Both the position numbers and the translations under genes were made by a program. Of a stretch of 64,000 nt of DNA, positions 51,450 to 62,871 are shown in pieces. Origin of the DNA: Arthrobacter sp. efr-133-TYG-118 (lineage in GTDB: Bacteria; Actinomycetota; Actinomycetes; Actinomycetales; Micrococcaceae); NCBI RefSeq assembly GCF_030209755.1, contig NZ_JARVRH010000007.1:124001-188000 (forward strand), read 5' to 3'. The notes under the pieces were generated by a model. The model made no database searches. It was not told where the DNA came from and worked only from the letters and a program-made list of their open reading frames with translations. Each line of letters starts with the position of its first letter. Position 1 is the stretch's first letter.

Positions 51450-51471
51450 GGGACTGCCTTCTTTCTTGTTG

Positions 51472-51912
51472 TTAGATGCGGCCTGGGAGGCGGTCAGTGA
51501 CTTCCTGGACGATCCACAGATTGCCGTCGGGGTCTTCGAAGGAGCAGAAGGACCCGTAACTGGTGCGTTCGGGGTCGACGCCGGGCTGTCGCGCCTCAAT
51601 GGGGAACGGCGGACCGTGCCAGATGTCAGTCACCTTGATGTCACGCCCGACGAGTTCGTGGTGTGCAGCTTCAATGTCGGACACGACGAGTGTGTTCACG
51701 GCTGAGCCCGGCTTGGCCGAGTTGAGACCTATGCCGAAGTCGACCGAGGCTCCCGAGCCCGGCGGAGTGAACTGGACAATGCGCAACCCCTCCATTGGGG
51801 CGGCGTCCTCGTCGAGGCGCCAACCCAGTTGTTCGTAAAACTTCTTGGATCGGTCCGGGTCCGACACCGCGATGACCTGGACCTCGAGGTTCATCGGGAT
51901 GCTTGCACTCAT
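51472..51912 (-). CDS. VOC-family (glyoxalase-like) protein
   Basis: A 146-residue vicinal-oxygen-chelate protein. Two beta-alpha-beta modules are present, with VIAVSDPDRSKKFYEQLGWRL and FEDPDGNLWIVQEVT. Metal ligands may include the Glu of IVQEV and the His of EAAHHEL, but the function is unknown. Bacterial relatives often act as bleomycin-resistance-like or isomerase proteins. GAAAGGACGG precedes the ATG. It is divergent from a LysR regulator that probably controls it and the two genes downstream. Confidence 0.88.
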   Translation of the reverse strand: MSASIPMNLEVQVIAVSDPDRSKKFYEQLGWRLDEDAAPMEGLRIVQFTPPGSGASVDFGIGLNSAKPGSAVNTLVVSDIEAAHHELVGRDIKVTDIWHGPPFPIEARQPGVDPERTSYGSFCSFEDPDGNLWIVQEVTDRLPGRI

Positions 51913-52059
51913 GGCTATCCGTCCTTTCGGTCTTTGTTGGTTGCCGGGCGGGTGCCCTTTCTTTGAGTCAACCCGAGTGCCCGTCTGCCGTCCACGACGT
52001 GTATCCGAACACTGGTAGGCCCCGCCTCTCACCGGTCATCGCGGCGTAGAATCAATCCC

Positions 52060-52986
52060 GTGGAACTCCGGCAGCTCACCTACTTTGTCGCTGTCGCCGA
52101 GGAGTTGCATTTCGGTCGAGCTGCAGAGCGGCTTCGCATTGCCGGGCCGTCGCTCTCCCAGCAGATCATCAACCTCGAGCGCGAGCTCGGGACCCGGCTT
52201 CTCATCCGTGATCGCAGGCACGTCGAGTTGACGCCCGCCGGCAGCGAGTTCCTGACTGATGCCCGGGAGGTCTTGGCCGCTGCCGCACGAGCGTTCGATC
52301 GGGCCCGCAACGGCGACCGGCAGTTGCCGCTGCGGCTGGGCTATGTCAGTTGGCTTCCCCCGGGGATCGCGACAATGCCCAACCTTCGGATCCGTATCGA
52401 CGAGTGGGTCCTGCCATCCCACACCCAGGCAGCGCGGGTGGCCGAAGGCAGCCTCGACCTCGCCATCGCGTGGATTGAGGAGGCCGACGCTGTGCGGCAG
52501 AGCCTGGCCGGCGAACTTTTAAAGTACGAGCGACTGCAGGCGGTCATGCCAGGCACGCACCACGCCGCTCGCCACGACAGTGTGCCAGCAGCCGAACTCA
52601 CGGTCCTGGTCGATGTTGACGAAGCGTCCTGGGACTCGTGGAACCGCTACGCGTTGGCCTTCGCGGAGGCCAGCGGCGCGTCCGTCACACACATCGAGGA
52701 CGGTGGCATTACCGGACCCGCATTCTTCGAACACGTGGCCCGTCTGAGGCGGCCAGTGCTCCAGTCGCCCAAACGTCATGCGGCACCGACGCCTCCCACG
52801 TTGACCCGTCGGCCTGTCACGTCCCCGGTACCGCTGTGGGCTTGGGATCTGCTGCACCGTGTGGATGACACGCGGCCTATTGTCACGAGCGCGATCCGAA
52901 CGTTGATCGACGGTGCCTCGGCGGCTGGGTGGCGAGTGCCGCCGACCGAAACCCATTGGCCCCCAACCGTTGGAAAGCAAGCGTGA
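52060..52986 (+). CDS. LysR-family transcriptional regulator
   Basis: A 308-residue regulator. The helix-turn-helix spans about residues 1-60 (RQLTYFVAVAEELHFGRAAERL, then ISLSQQIINLERELG-type sequence with PSLSQQI). The C-terminal effector domain shows the usual RVAEGSLDLAIAWIEE half-way. The start is GTG at 52060, which gives the standard LysR N-terminus. It is divergent from the VOC/isomerase/MFS operon and is the natural regulator for it. Confidence 0.93.
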   Translation: MELRQLTYFVAVAEELHFGRAAERLRIAGPSLSQQIINLERELGTRLLIRDRRHVELTPAGSEFLTDAREVLAAAARAFDRARNGDRQLPLRLGYVSWLPPGIATMPNLRIRIDEWVLPSHTQAARVAEGSLDLAIAWIEEADAVRQSLAGELLKYERLQAVMPGTHHAARHDSVPAAELTVLVDVDEASWDSWNRYALAFAEASGASVTHIEDGGITGPAFFEHVARLRRPVLQSPKRHAAPTPPTLTRRPVTSPVPLWAWDLLHRVDDTRPIVTSAIRTLIDGASAAGWRVPPTETHWPPTVGKQA

Positions 52987-52999
52987 TGGGTTTGCGCCC

Positions 53000-53890
53000 C
53001 TAGGACTGGATTTGGTCGTTGCCGAAAAGACCTGGCAGCCCGCCTGTATGGAGAAACACTGCTGTGCCTTCCGGTAGACGATCATGGCGTGCTGCGCTGA
53101 TTAAGCCAGCCATGGCGCGCCCCGTGTATGTCGGATCGAGGATAATGCCTTCCATCCGAGCGGTCAGATCTATCGCTTCTCGTGCCGCCTCCGTGAGGTA
53201 TTCGTATCCGGCGCCGACCTGCTCTTCATCAATGCGAAGCGCACCGCTGGCAAAGCCCATCTCGGCGATGAGGCGTGCGACGGCGGCTCGCGCATCTTTG
53301 AGAGCTCCAGAGTCAACACCGAGTACGCGCTCCGCTCCGATCGCTGCGACTAGGCCAGCCATCGTACCGCCGGAGCCTACTGCCACGGTGACGCTCCCCA
53401 GATCAGGTATCTGCTCGAGCAGCTCCATTCCCGCTTGCCGATACGCCTCTGCGCTGAGTGCGTTCGTTCCACCGAAAGGTATCCGAAACGCGTCGCGTTC
53501 GGTCGCTAATTCTGCGGCGATGCCTTCAGTGTCCGAGGCCCCGGCGAATACAAGCTCAGCGCCCAAGATGTGATCAAGCAGGAGGTTGCCAGTAAGTTTC
53601 TCCGGGCGTTCTCTCGCAAGTACGAGTATCACGTGCATTCCTAGGCGAGCTCCAGCGGCAGCCGTGAGCCGCGCGTGATTGCTTTGCTGAGCGCCGGTGG
53701 TGACGAGGACGCGTGCACCGTGCTTTACAGCGTCCGCCATGGTGATTTCGAGCTTACGCACCTTGTTGCCACCGCCCGCAAGGCCCATCAGGTCATCGCG
53801 TTTGAAGACCAACCGGTCTCGTGGGATCCCGAGGGTCGCAGCTAGCCGGGGTACCGCTTCCACCGGCGTCGGCCGTAAAAAGAATTGCAT
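53000..53890 (-). CDS. D-cysteine desulfhydrase / ACC-deaminase-family PLP enzyme
   Basis: A 296-residue fold-type II PLP enzyme. The PLP lysine is in LAGGGNKVRKLE (about residue 43), followed by TTGAQQSNHARLTAA, the phosphate-binding VAVGSGGTMAG loop and LHTGGLPGLFG at the end. This layout is shared by D-cysteine desulfhydrase and 1-aminocyclopropane-1-carboxylate deaminase; the residues that separate them cannot be decided here. It is the last gene downstream of the ABC exporter but probably separate from it (60-base gap), and convergent with LysR. Confidence 0.87.
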   Translation of the reverse strand: MQFFLRPTPVEAVPRLAATLGIPRDRLVFKRDDLMGLAGGGNKVRKLEITMADAVKHGARVLVTTGAQQSNHARLTAAAGARLGMHVILVLARERPEKLTGNLLLDHILGAELVFAGASDTEGIAAELATERDAFRIPFGGTNALSAEAYRQAGMELLEQIPDLGSVTVAVGSGGTMAGLVAAIGAERVLGVDSGALKDARAAVARLIAEMGFASGALRIDEEQVGAGYEYLTEAAREAIDLTARMEGIILDPTYTGRAMAGLISAARHDRLPEGTAVFLHTGGLPGLFGNDQIQS

Positions 53891-53950
53891 CTTCTATTCC
53901 ATCCTTAGCGTCGTGTCAAAGGTCACGGAACGAGCGCAGGGGAGCAGCGG

Positions 53951-55051
53951 CTAGTAAGCGACCAGCCGTCGTCGAAGGGACACGGTCCCCAAAACGAGTC
54001 CGACGGCGGCCGTCGCCAGCAGCACAGCTAGGTCCCGGCCGAGGTTTTCGGTCGACTGGTAGAAGATCGCTGCCTCGAGCGCGTCCACCCCGTAAAAGGT
54101 TGGTGTGAAGTGCGCTATGGCCTGGATCCAATCCGGCAAGAACGCCGCAACACTGATTCCTCCGCTGAGGAAAAACAGGTAGATCGACAGATTGATGCCA
54201 GCCCCGGCAACGGCTGAGAAGCGCCGCAGCGCACCTCCCAAGGCCGTCCCGAGCCCAGCGGCCGCCAGCGCGATCAGTCCGATCGCGGCCAGCGCCGGCA
54301 ACCAATACCAGCCGGCAGGCCGGAGGACCCCAAAGGCGAACGACAAGGCCAGGACCACAGCCGCCACGAGCATGGTTGTTACCCAGCACGCCAGGATCTT
54401 GCCGGCGATCACCGACCCGCGGCCGATCGGGGAGAGCAACAACGCTTTGATGGTAAGTTCTTCGAACTCGCGGGCGGCGGCCAACCCGCCGTTGACGATC
54501 CCCATGATCGTGAGCAGGAGCACGAGGATCGGCACGAGCTGAAACTGGACCAGGTCGACGTCGTGCGGCCTCAGGTCCGATTCGGCGACGCCGACCATGA
54601 TCGGGGTGTCCGGCTGGTCGGCATAAAAGTTGGTAATGGCGGCCGGAACTGAGCGGCGCAGATCGTTGGTGAAGTCGAGGTTCAGGTTGTTGATCTGCAC
54701 GCTGACGGGGTCGGGCCGCCGCGCCCGGTAGTCGTCGTCGAACGTGGCGGGTACGGTTATGACCGCCGCAACTTGGAGCGTGTCCAGCAGGTGCGTGGCT
54801 TCAACGGGGTCGGCGCGCTCGACGCGGAAGGCGTCCGAGTCCTCAAGGATCGAGACGAGTCGCTGCGCCTGCGGCCCGCTGTCCTCAACCACCAGCGCGA
54901 CCGGGTTCCGGCCGACCGCCCCGGCTACCACGAAGATGATCAGCAGGAATGCGACGGGCGGCAGCAGGCTCGCCAGAATCGCCGACGGCGTGCGGAACCA
55001 GGTCAGGATGTCTTTCGCCGCTATGGCGAGCACGGCACGTCGGGCGGCCAT
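53951..55051 (-). CDS. ABC-2 type exporter permease (second subunit)
   Basis: A 366-residue membrane protein. One N-terminal helix, a large external domain (about residues 45-170), and five C-terminal helices with the ABC-2 motif AAAREFEELTIKALLLSPI give the NatB/YhaP-like layout. The external loop contains NNLNLDFTNDLRRSVPAAI, also found in its neighbour, so the two permeases derive from one ancestor. The ATG shares one base with the stop of the first permease (TGATG). Confidence 0.9.
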   Translation of the reverse strand: MAARRAVLAIAAKDILTWFRTPSAILASLLPPVAFLLIIFVVAGAVGRNPVALVVEDSGPQAQRLVSILEDSDAFRVERADPVEATHLLDTLQVAAVITVPATFDDDYRARRPDPVSVQINNLNLDFTNDLRRSVPAAITNFYADQPDTPIMVGVAESDLRPHDVDLVQFQLVPILVLLLTIMGIVNGGLAAAREFEELTIKALLLSPIGRGSVIAGKILACWVTTMLVAAVVLALSFAFGVLRPAGWYWLPALAAIGLIALAAAGLGTALGGALRRFSAVAGAGINLSIYLFFLSGGISVAAFLPDWIQAIAHFTPTFYGVDALEAAIFYQSTENLGRDLAVLLATAAVGLVLGTVSLRRRLVAY

Positions 55052-56160
55052 CAGTGCCCCGCCCCCCGCCGGCCGAACACGAAGGCCGCGCACCCGACGG
55101 CCACCAAGGTGAAGGCTGCCAGGACGATCGCGTCGACAGTCAGCCCTTGCGGAGCCGTTTGGTAACCGTGGAAGGCGTGCTGGAAGGCTGCGATCGCATA
55201 CGTGAGGGGCGATATCGCGGCGATCGCGCCGGGGATGGCGCCGAGCCAGTTCGCCGGCCCGAACGGTCCGCTCAAGAAGAACAGGGGAAGAACGGCCGCG
55301 ATGGATAGGGGGATTGCCTGCTGTCTCCGACGGACCAGCGTCCCGACGAGGACGCCGACGGCGAGGAACGCCGCCAGGATCAGGAGTCCGAAGCCCAACA
55401 CTTCGAGGGGATGGAGCGGATGGACCCCGATAAAAAGGACCACGACGGCGAGTAGCAGCAGCGCGGACGCCGCTGCGAGGACTGCGGCTCCCAGGACCTT
55501 GCCCACCCCGATAGTCAAGCGGCTCACGGGCGCCAGTGCGAGTTCCTTGATGGTCCCGAGCTCGTAGTCCCGCGCGGTATTGACGCTGCCTTGCAGTTGG
55601 GACGCGAGCATCAGGCCGGCAACCATGATGCTCACGGCGAGGTACGGAATGTAGCCGGTGTCTTGGACTTGGAGGTCGGATTCGCGGGCGGTCACCACCA
55701 CCTGATCGGGGAAGGCGTCCGCGTAGAAGGACGTGATGGACAGCGGAACAGCCCGCCGGATGTCGTTGGTGAAGTCGACGTTCAAGTTGTTGACTTCCAC
55801 CGGAATCTCGATTCGCGCTCCGGCGGCGAGGGCGGCGTCGAACTGTTGTGGCACGGTGACGACGGCGACAATGCTGCCGGAGCGGATCTCACGTTCTGCG
55901 TCGGCCGAAGTTGCGGTGTGGATGATGAACGAATGCGCGCCGTCCATGGCCTGCACGAAGCGTTCCGCCAGCGGTCCGTGGTCATTCATCACGACGGCGA
56001 TCGGCGCCTGGCCTCCGCTGATCGCAAAGAGGAGGAACAGAAGCAAAAAGTTGACCGGGATGAGGACGCCGATGATGGCGAACAGGGGCTCCCGGAGGGT
56101 GAGGCGGATGTCCGTCGCCGCCACGGCCCGGACCACACGCAGGTCATGGCGGAGGCTCAT
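55051..56160 (-). CDS. ABC-2 type exporter permease (first subunit)
   Basis: A 369-residue membrane protein with the same plan: an N-terminal helix, an external domain carrying VNNLNVDFTNDIRRAVPLSI, then about five helices with TARDYELGTIKELALAPVS. With the second permease it would form a heterodimeric channel. The ATG overlaps the ATPase stop by four bases. The substrate is unknown; related systems export drugs, sodium or lipids. Confidence 0.9.
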   Translation of the reverse strand: MSLRHDLRVVRAVAATDIRLTLREPLFAIIGVLIPVNFLLLFLLFAISGGQAPIAVVMNDHGPLAERFVQAMDGAHSFIIHTATSADAEREIRSGSIVAVVTVPQQFDAALAAGARIEIPVEVNNLNVDFTNDIRRAVPLSITSFYADAFPDQVVVTARESDLQVQDTGYIPYLAVSIMVAGLMLASQLQGSVNTARDYELGTIKELALAPVSRLTIGVGKVLGAAVLAAASALLLLAVVVLFIGVHPLHPLEVLGFGLLILAAFLAVGVLVGTLVRRRQQAIPLSIAAVLPLFFLSGPFGPANWLGAIPGAIAAISPLTYAIAAFQHAFHGYQTAPQGLTVDAIVLAAFTLVAVGCAAFVFGRRGAGH

Positions 56161-57095
56161 TCCCGGAGCTCCTTGCCCGTCAGGCTCAAGAAGACCTCGT
56201 CGAGGCTCGGTTCGCGGCTCTGGATCTCCTCCAGGCTCGTGGAGCCGACGACGGCGGTCACCACCCTGCCGGTGACATCGGCGCCGCCCTCCACCGTGAC
56301 TTTGAGCGAACTGTCGGACGTGCTCGCGGAGACGACGCCGGGCAGCGCACGGATCTTTCGGAGGATGTCGTCCCCGGGAGCAGGCCGGGTGCGCATTTCG
56401 ACGACGGTGTCACCGAAACTCCGCCTCAGCTTTGAGGGTGAGTCGAGCGCCACCAGCCGCCCGCGGTCGATGATGGCCAGTCGATCGCAGAGGACATTGG
56501 CCTCCTCCAGGTAGTTGCTGGTTATAAGTATGGTGGTACCGCGCTCCTTGAGCTCGAGGATCCGGTCCCAGAGGGCATGCCTGCTCTGCACGTCGACCCC
56601 GAGGGTCGGTTCGTCGAAGTAGAGCAGCTCGGGGTCGTGGAGCAGCGCCCGGACCAGGGCAAGGCGTCGTTTCATGCCGCCGGAGAAGGTGGAAACGCGG
56701 CTCTTCCGGCGTTCCTCCAATTGCGCCAGCTCGAGCAGCGAAGTGATCCGTTTGTCGAGTCCCTGCCGCGCAACGTCGAAGAGATCGGCGTGAAACCGGA
56801 GGTTGGCTTCAGCTGTGAGTTCCTCGTAAAGGGCGTTCTCCTGCGGCACTGTCCCGAGCGAGCGCCGGATCCCGCGTGGATCCTTCAGCAGGTCGATGCC
56901 CAGGACCCTGACCCCGCCCGAGCTTGGGCGGCTGAGGCCGCTGATCATGTTGATGATGGTCGTTTTGCCCGAGCCATTGGGCCCGAGAAGGCCGAAAATC
57001 TCCCCGCGTTCAACCTGCAGGCTCAGGTCGTCGACGGCGGTGAGGGAGCCGAACCGCTTCGTGACGCCTATGAGCTCAATGGCCGTTTCGGTCAT
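56157..57095 (-). CDS. ABC exporter ATPase subunit
   Basis: A 312-residue ATPase. Walker A is GLLGPNGSGKTTIINM (about residue 36), the Q-loop is in GTVPQENALYEELT, the signature is STFSGGMKRRLALVRAL and Walker B is ELLYFDEPTLGVD, followed by a switch-like TSNYLEEANVLCDR in which Asn replaces the usual His. A C-terminal extension (about 220-312) resembles the regulatory end of drug-export ATPases. It is the first gene of the three-gene exporter operon, starting opposite the alcohol dehydrogenase. Confidence 0.93.
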   Translation of the reverse strand: MTETAIELIGVTKRFGSLTAVDDLSLQVERGEIFGLLGPNGSGKTTIINMISGLSRPSSGGVRVLGIDLLKDPRGIRRSLGTVPQENALYEELTAEANLRFHADLFDVARQGLDKRITSLLELAQLEERRKSRVSTFSGGMKRRLALVRALLHDPELLYFDEPTLGVDVQSRHALWDRILELKERGTTILITSNYLEEANVLCDRLAIIDRGRLVALDSPSKLRRSFGDTVVEMRTRPAPGDDILRKIRALPGVVSASTSDSSLKVTVEGGADVTGRVVTAVVGSTSLEEIQSREPSLDEVFLSLTGKELRE

Positions 57096-57290
57096 GCCTT
57101 TTCCTCCCTGAACAGCGGGAGAGGAACGCGGCAGCGATCCGATGCGCAGACTTATTTGGCGGCGTCACGGCTCCATGATGGGGCGGTGTCGAACAAAATA
57201 CAAGCAGTCCCGCTGACTCGTCGAAGTTTTGATGAGGCGCGGAATCCGAACGTGGAGCGTGGAGGTGCATGTGAACTGACTCACAAGGCT

Positions 57291-57320
57291 GCAACCTGCT
57301 CGCAACCCTCCCGCCCCTAG
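57291..57320 (+). promoter_or_regulatory. Direct-repeat element upstream of adhA (shared with the aldehyde dehydrogenase gene)
   Basis: GCAACC (57291-57296), five bases, GCAACC (57302-57307), six bases, then CCCCTAG (57314-57320). The two GCAACC copies are 11 bases apart, one helical turn. The same order and spacing occur upstream of the aldehyde dehydrogenase gene (62842-62871). The rest of the 333-base divergent gap shows no gene. Confidence 0.6.
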
Positions 57321-57428
57321 GCTGAAGCCAACGCTCCATCGACCTGCCCACAACGAGGTCTTGCGGTGGTAGCGCCAAAATTTCATGCTCCATTTGCTCC
57401 ACGCTTTAACGACGCAAGGATTTCGCCA

Positions 57429-58451
57429 ATGACGACGACAATGCAAGCAGCCGTAGTAACTGAATTCGGTAAAGACCTTCAGATCCTGTCCCTTCCCGTT
57501 CCTGTTCCCGGCCGGGGGGAAGCGCTGGTCAGGGTGATGACCACGGGGGTGTGCCACACGGACCTGCACGCCGCGGAGGGGGACTGGCCGGTCAAGCCCT
57601 CGCCGCCGTTCGTGCCCGGCCATGAAGGGGTGGGCGAAGTGGTGGCCCTTGGTGAGGGTGTGACGGACCTGGCCGTCGGGGACCTGGTGGGCAATGCCTG
57701 GCTCTGGTCCGCGTGTGGCGATTGCCAGTTCTGCCGGACGGGTTGGGAAACGCTGTGCGAAGCCCAGAAGAACGCCGGTTACAGCGTGGACGGTTCCTTC
57801 GGGGAGTACATGCTGGTGGACAGCCGGTTCGCCGCGCGGATTCCGGCTGGTTCGGATCCGGTGGAGGTCGCTCCGGTGTTGTGCGCCGGGGTCACCGTGT
57901 ACAAGGGATTGAAGATGACCGAGGCCAGGCCGGGCCAATGGGTCACCATTTCCGGTATCGGCGGCCTGGGCCACATCGCGGTGCAGTACGCGGTGGCCAT
58001 GGGTTTGCGGGTGGCCGCGGTGGACATCGCCGATGACAAGCTCGCCCTCGCCAAGAAGCATGGTGCCGAGCTGACGGTCAACGCGTTGCACGAAGACCCG
58101 GCGGAAGTCATCCAGCGGGAAACCGGGGGCTGCCATGGTGTCCTGGTCACGGCGGTGCATCCGTCGGCGTTCGGGCAGGCGATCGGCATGGCCCGGCGTG
58201 GCGGGACCATTGTCTTCAACGGTCTTCCGCCGGGGGACTTTCCTGCGCCGATCTTCGAGATTGTGCTCAAGGGCCTGACTGTCCGTGGCTCGATCGTGGG
58301 GACGCGCCAGGACCTGGAGGAAGCGCTGGACTTCTACGCGCAGGGCAAGATCCACCCGACCGTGTCCACGCGCGAGCTCTCCGAGGTCAACGCGGTCTTT
58401 GACGAAATGAAGCACGCCAAGATCGACGGCCGCGTGGTCATTAAATACTGA
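57429..58451 (+). CDS. adhA: Zinc-dependent alcohol dehydrogenase
   Basis: A 340-residue cytoplasmic medium-chain dehydrogenase that oxidises ethanol and other primary alcohols to aldehydes with NAD. Catalytic zinc ligands are in [13 protein letters not shown] and [12 protein letters not shown], the structural zinc cysteines in [17 protein letters not shown], and the NAD site in [20 protein letters not shown] precedes the ATG. It is followed after 29 bases by acs, so the two form an operon. The codon use is strongly biased, as in highly expressed genes. Confidence 0.94.
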   Translation: MTTTMQAAVVTEFGKDLQILSLPVPVPGRGEALVRVMTTGVCHTDLHAAEGDWPVKPSPPFVPGHEGVGEVVALGEGVTDLAVGDLVGNAWLWSACGDCQFCRTGWETLCEAQKNAGYSVDGSFGEYMLVDSRFAARIPAGSDPVEVAPVLCAGVTVYKGLKMTEARPGQWVTISGIGGLGHIAVQYAVAMGLRVAAVDIADDKLALAKKHGAELTVNALHEDPAEVIQRETGGCHGVLVTAVHPSAFGQAIGMARRGGTIVFNGLPPGDFPAPIFEIVLKGLTVRGSIVGTRQDLEEALDFYAQGKIHPTVSTRELSEVNAVFDEMKHAKIDGRVVIKY

Positions 58452-58480
58452 TCGAATTCAGAGACCTAAGGAGCTTAGAT

Positions 58481-60514
<2,034 letters not shown>

Positions 60515-60538
60515 CGCGAGCGTCAGGGCGCACCACAG

Positions 60539-60582
60539 ATCGGCCCTGCCGGATTCCGCTGATGGAATCCGACAGGGCCGAT
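60539..60582. terminator. Strong bidirectional hairpin terminator after acs
   Basis: ATCGGCCCTGCCGGATTCC and GGAATCCGACAGGGCCGAT form a 19-bp stem with a single mismatch around the loop GCTGAT. It lies between acs and the convergent adenylate kinase gene, so it can end both transcripts. Confidence 0.85.
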
Positions 60583-60619
60583 TACTGTTCCGGGATCACT
60601 GATGCCGATGGTTCCAGGA

Positions 60620-61216
60620 CTACCGTCCGCCGGCGATGGACACCCTGCTTGGGCTTTGGATGTCGCCCATTATCTTGTCGGTGACATCCTCGATCCCGCC
60701 GTGGCCATCAACCTTTCTCAGTATGCCGCGCTCGGCATACTTGGCCACCACGGCTTCAGTCTGCTCGTGGTAGAGATCAAGCCGATGGCGGATAACGGCT
60801 TCGTTGTCGTCGCTGCGGCCCGCCTCCTTTGCACGGCCCAGCAGGCGGTGGACCAGTTCGTCGTCATCGGCGGTCAGCTGCAGGACAACGTCCAGCAATT
60901 GCTCGCCCCCTGCCAAGACCTCGTCCAGGTAATCAACTTGAGCAGTGGTGCGGGGGTACCCGTCCAGCAGGAATCCGTTTTCGACGTCGTCCTCGCTGAG
61001 GCGGCTGCGCACCATTTCATTCGTTACGCTGTCCGGCACGAAATCTCCGGCGTCCATGTACTTCTTGGCTTCGCGGCCAAGGGCCGTCCCGCCCTTCACG
61101 TTGGCGCGGAAGATGTCTCCGGTGGAGATCGCAACGATGCCGAGGCGTTCGGAGATCCGTTGCGCCTGCGTGCCTTTCCCGGAGCCGGGCGGGCCAATAA
61201 TCAGCATTCTCGTCAT
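60620..61216 (-). CDS. Adenylate kinase
   Basis: A 198-residue nucleotide kinase that converts AMP and ATP to two ADP. Motifs: P-loop IIGPPGSGKGTQAQ, AMP-binding ISTGDIFRANV, LLDGYPRTTAQVDYLDE and a short-type LID region (LLGRAKEAGRSDDNE) lacking zinc cysteines. This short form fits actinobacterial adenylate kinases. The main ribosomal-operon adk is expected elsewhere, so this is likely a second copy; here it lies between acs and the aldehyde dehydrogenase and is probably co-transcribed with the latter (57-base gap). Confidence 0.92.
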   Translation of the reverse strand: MTRMLIIGPPGSGKGTQAQRISERLGIVAISTGDIFRANVKGGTALGREAKKYMDAGDFVPDSVTNEMVRSRLSEDDVENGFLLDGYPRTTAQVDYLDEVLAGGEQLLDVVLQLTADDDELVHRLLGRAKEAGRSDDNEAVIRHRLDLYHEQTEAVVAKYAERGILRKVDGHGGIEDVTDKIMGDIQSPSRVSIAGGR

Positions 61217-61273
61217 TCAGGTAGCCCTTCGTTGTGTCGTTGTTGAAAGCTTGCCGGGGTCATCGCTCAGGCC

Positions 61274-62797
61274 CTAGAAGAAGCCGAGCTTGTTTTCGGA
61301 GTGGCTGACCAGGAGGTTTTTGGTCTGCTGGTAGTGGTCCAGCATCATGGCGTGGTTTTCGCGTCCAATGCCGGAGGACTTGTACCCGCCGAACGCGGCG
61401 CCGGCCGGGTAGGCGTGGTAGTTGTTGACCCAGACGCGGCCGGCCTGGATTTCCCGGCCTGCCCGGTAGGCGACGTTGCCGTTGCGGGACCAGACGCCGG
61501 CGCCGAGGCCGTAGAGGGTGTCGTTGGCGATACCGATGGCGTCGTTGTAGTCCGTGAAGCGCGCAACGGAGACCACCGGCCCGAAGATTTCCTCCTGGAA
61601 GATCCGCATTTTGTTCTGGCCCTCGAAGATGGTGGGCTGCACATAGAACCCGCCCGCCAGGTCGCCGTCAAGCTCCGTCTGTGCACCGCCGCTGAGGATC
61701 TTGGCGCCCTCGTCGAGCCCGATGTCGATGTAGGAGAGGATCTTCTCCATCTGTCCCACCGATGCCTGGGCACCGATCTGGGTGTCGGTGTCCAGCGGGT
61801 TGCCCTGGATGATTTTCTGCGTCCTGGCCACAGCGTCGGCCATGAAGGAGTCGTAGATGCCGTCCTGAACGAGGGCGCGCGACGGGCTGCTGCAGACTTC
61901 GCCCTGGTTGAAGGCATACAGGGTGAAGCCTTCGAGCGACTTGTCGTAGAAGGCGTCGTTGGATTCAGCAACATCGTTGAAGAAGATATTGGGGCTCTTG
62001 CCGCCGAGCTCCAGCGTGACCGGGATCAGGTTGGCGCTGGCGTACTGGCTGATCAGCCGGCCCGTGGAGGTCTCGCCGGTGAAGGCGATCTTGCGGATCC
62101 GCGGACTGGATGCCAGCGGCTTTCCCACTTCCGAGCCGAAGCCGTTGACGATGTTCAGCAGGCCGGCGGGCAGTAGGTCCGCGATCAGTTCCGCCAGGAC
62201 CAGGATGGAGGCCGGGGTGTTGGAGGCGGGCTTCAGGACCACCGCATTGCCAGCGGCCAGTGCGGGAGCCATCTTCCACACGGCCATCAAGACGGGGAAG
62301 TTCCACGGGATGATCTGTCCCACCACACCAAGGGGCTCGTGGAAGTGGTAGGCCGTGGTGTCCTCGTCGAGCTGGGATAGCCGGCCTTCCTGGGCGCGGA
62401 TAGCGCTGGCGAAGTACCGGAAGTGGTCTGCCGCGAGCGGGATGTCCGCGTTGAGGGTTTCGCGGATGGGCTTGCCGTTGTCCCAGGTTTCGGCGACCGC
62501 CAGCATTTCGAGGTTGGCATCGATCCGGTCAGCGATCTTGTTCAGCACTGCAGCGCGCTCAGTGGCTGACGTCTTGCCCCACGCCGGCGCAGCCTTGTGC
62601 GCGGCGTCCAGGGCGAGCTCAACGTCCGCAGCGGCGCCGCGAGCCACCTCGGTGAATTGCTTCCCGTTCACCGGGGAGACGTTTTCGATGTATCGACCGG
62701 TAGTTGGAGCCACCCATTCTCCGCCGATCCAGTTCTCGTAGCGGTCCTTGAACTGGACCTTGGATCCTTCTTGGCCGGGCTGTACATAAACAGTCAT
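61274..62797 (-). CDS. Aldehyde dehydrogenase, ExaC/AdhB-type
   Basis: A 507-residue NAD-dependent enzyme that oxidises acetaldehyde to acetate. Landmarks: the cofactor region [25 protein letters not shown], the general-base Glu in [15 protein letters not shown] and the catalytic cysteine in [17 protein letters not shown] five bases before the ATG at 62797 sets the start; a GTG two codons earlier overlaps that site. It shares an upstream element with adhA. Together with AdhA and Acs it completes ethanol to acetyl-CoA. Confidence 0.94.
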   Translation of the reverse strand: MTVYVQPGQEGSKVQFKDRYENWIGGEWVAPTTGRYIENVSPVNGKQFTEVARGAAADVELALDAAHKAAPAWGKTSATERAAVLNKIADRIDANLEMLAVAETWDNGKPIRETLNADIPLAADHFRYFASAIRAQEGRLSQLDEDTTAYHFHEPLGVVGQIIPWNFPVLMAVWKMAPALAAGNAVVLKPASNTPASILVLAELIADLLPAGLLNIVNGFGSEVGKPLASSPRIRKIAFTGETSTGRLISQYASANLIPVTLELGGKSPNIFFNDVAESNDAFYDKSLEGFTLYAFNQGEVCSSPSRALVQDGIYDSFMADAVARTQKIIQGNPLDTDTQIGAQASVGQMEKILSYIDIGLDEGAKILSGGAQTELDGDLAGGFYVQPTIFEGQNKMRIFQEEIFGPVVSVARFTDYNDAIGIANDTLYGLGAGVWSRNGNVAYRAGREIQAGRVWVNNYHAYPAGAAFGGYKSSGIGRENHAMMLDHYQQTKNLLVSHSENKLGFF

Positions 62798-62841
62798 GGT
62801 CACTCCTCTGGAAAACAGACGTCTTCGTCCTGGCCCCCATG

Positions 62842-62871
62842 CTAGGGGTTCAAAGGTTGCGACCAGGCTGC
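62842..62871 (-). promoter_or_regulatory. Direct-repeat element upstream of the aldehyde dehydrogenase gene
   Basis: Read on the minus strand: GCAGCC (62871-62866), five bases, GCAACC (62860-62855), six bases, CCCCTAG (62848-62842). It matches the element before adhA in order, spacing and all but one base of the repeats. It overlaps the 3' end of the upstream VWA gene. Confidence 0.6.
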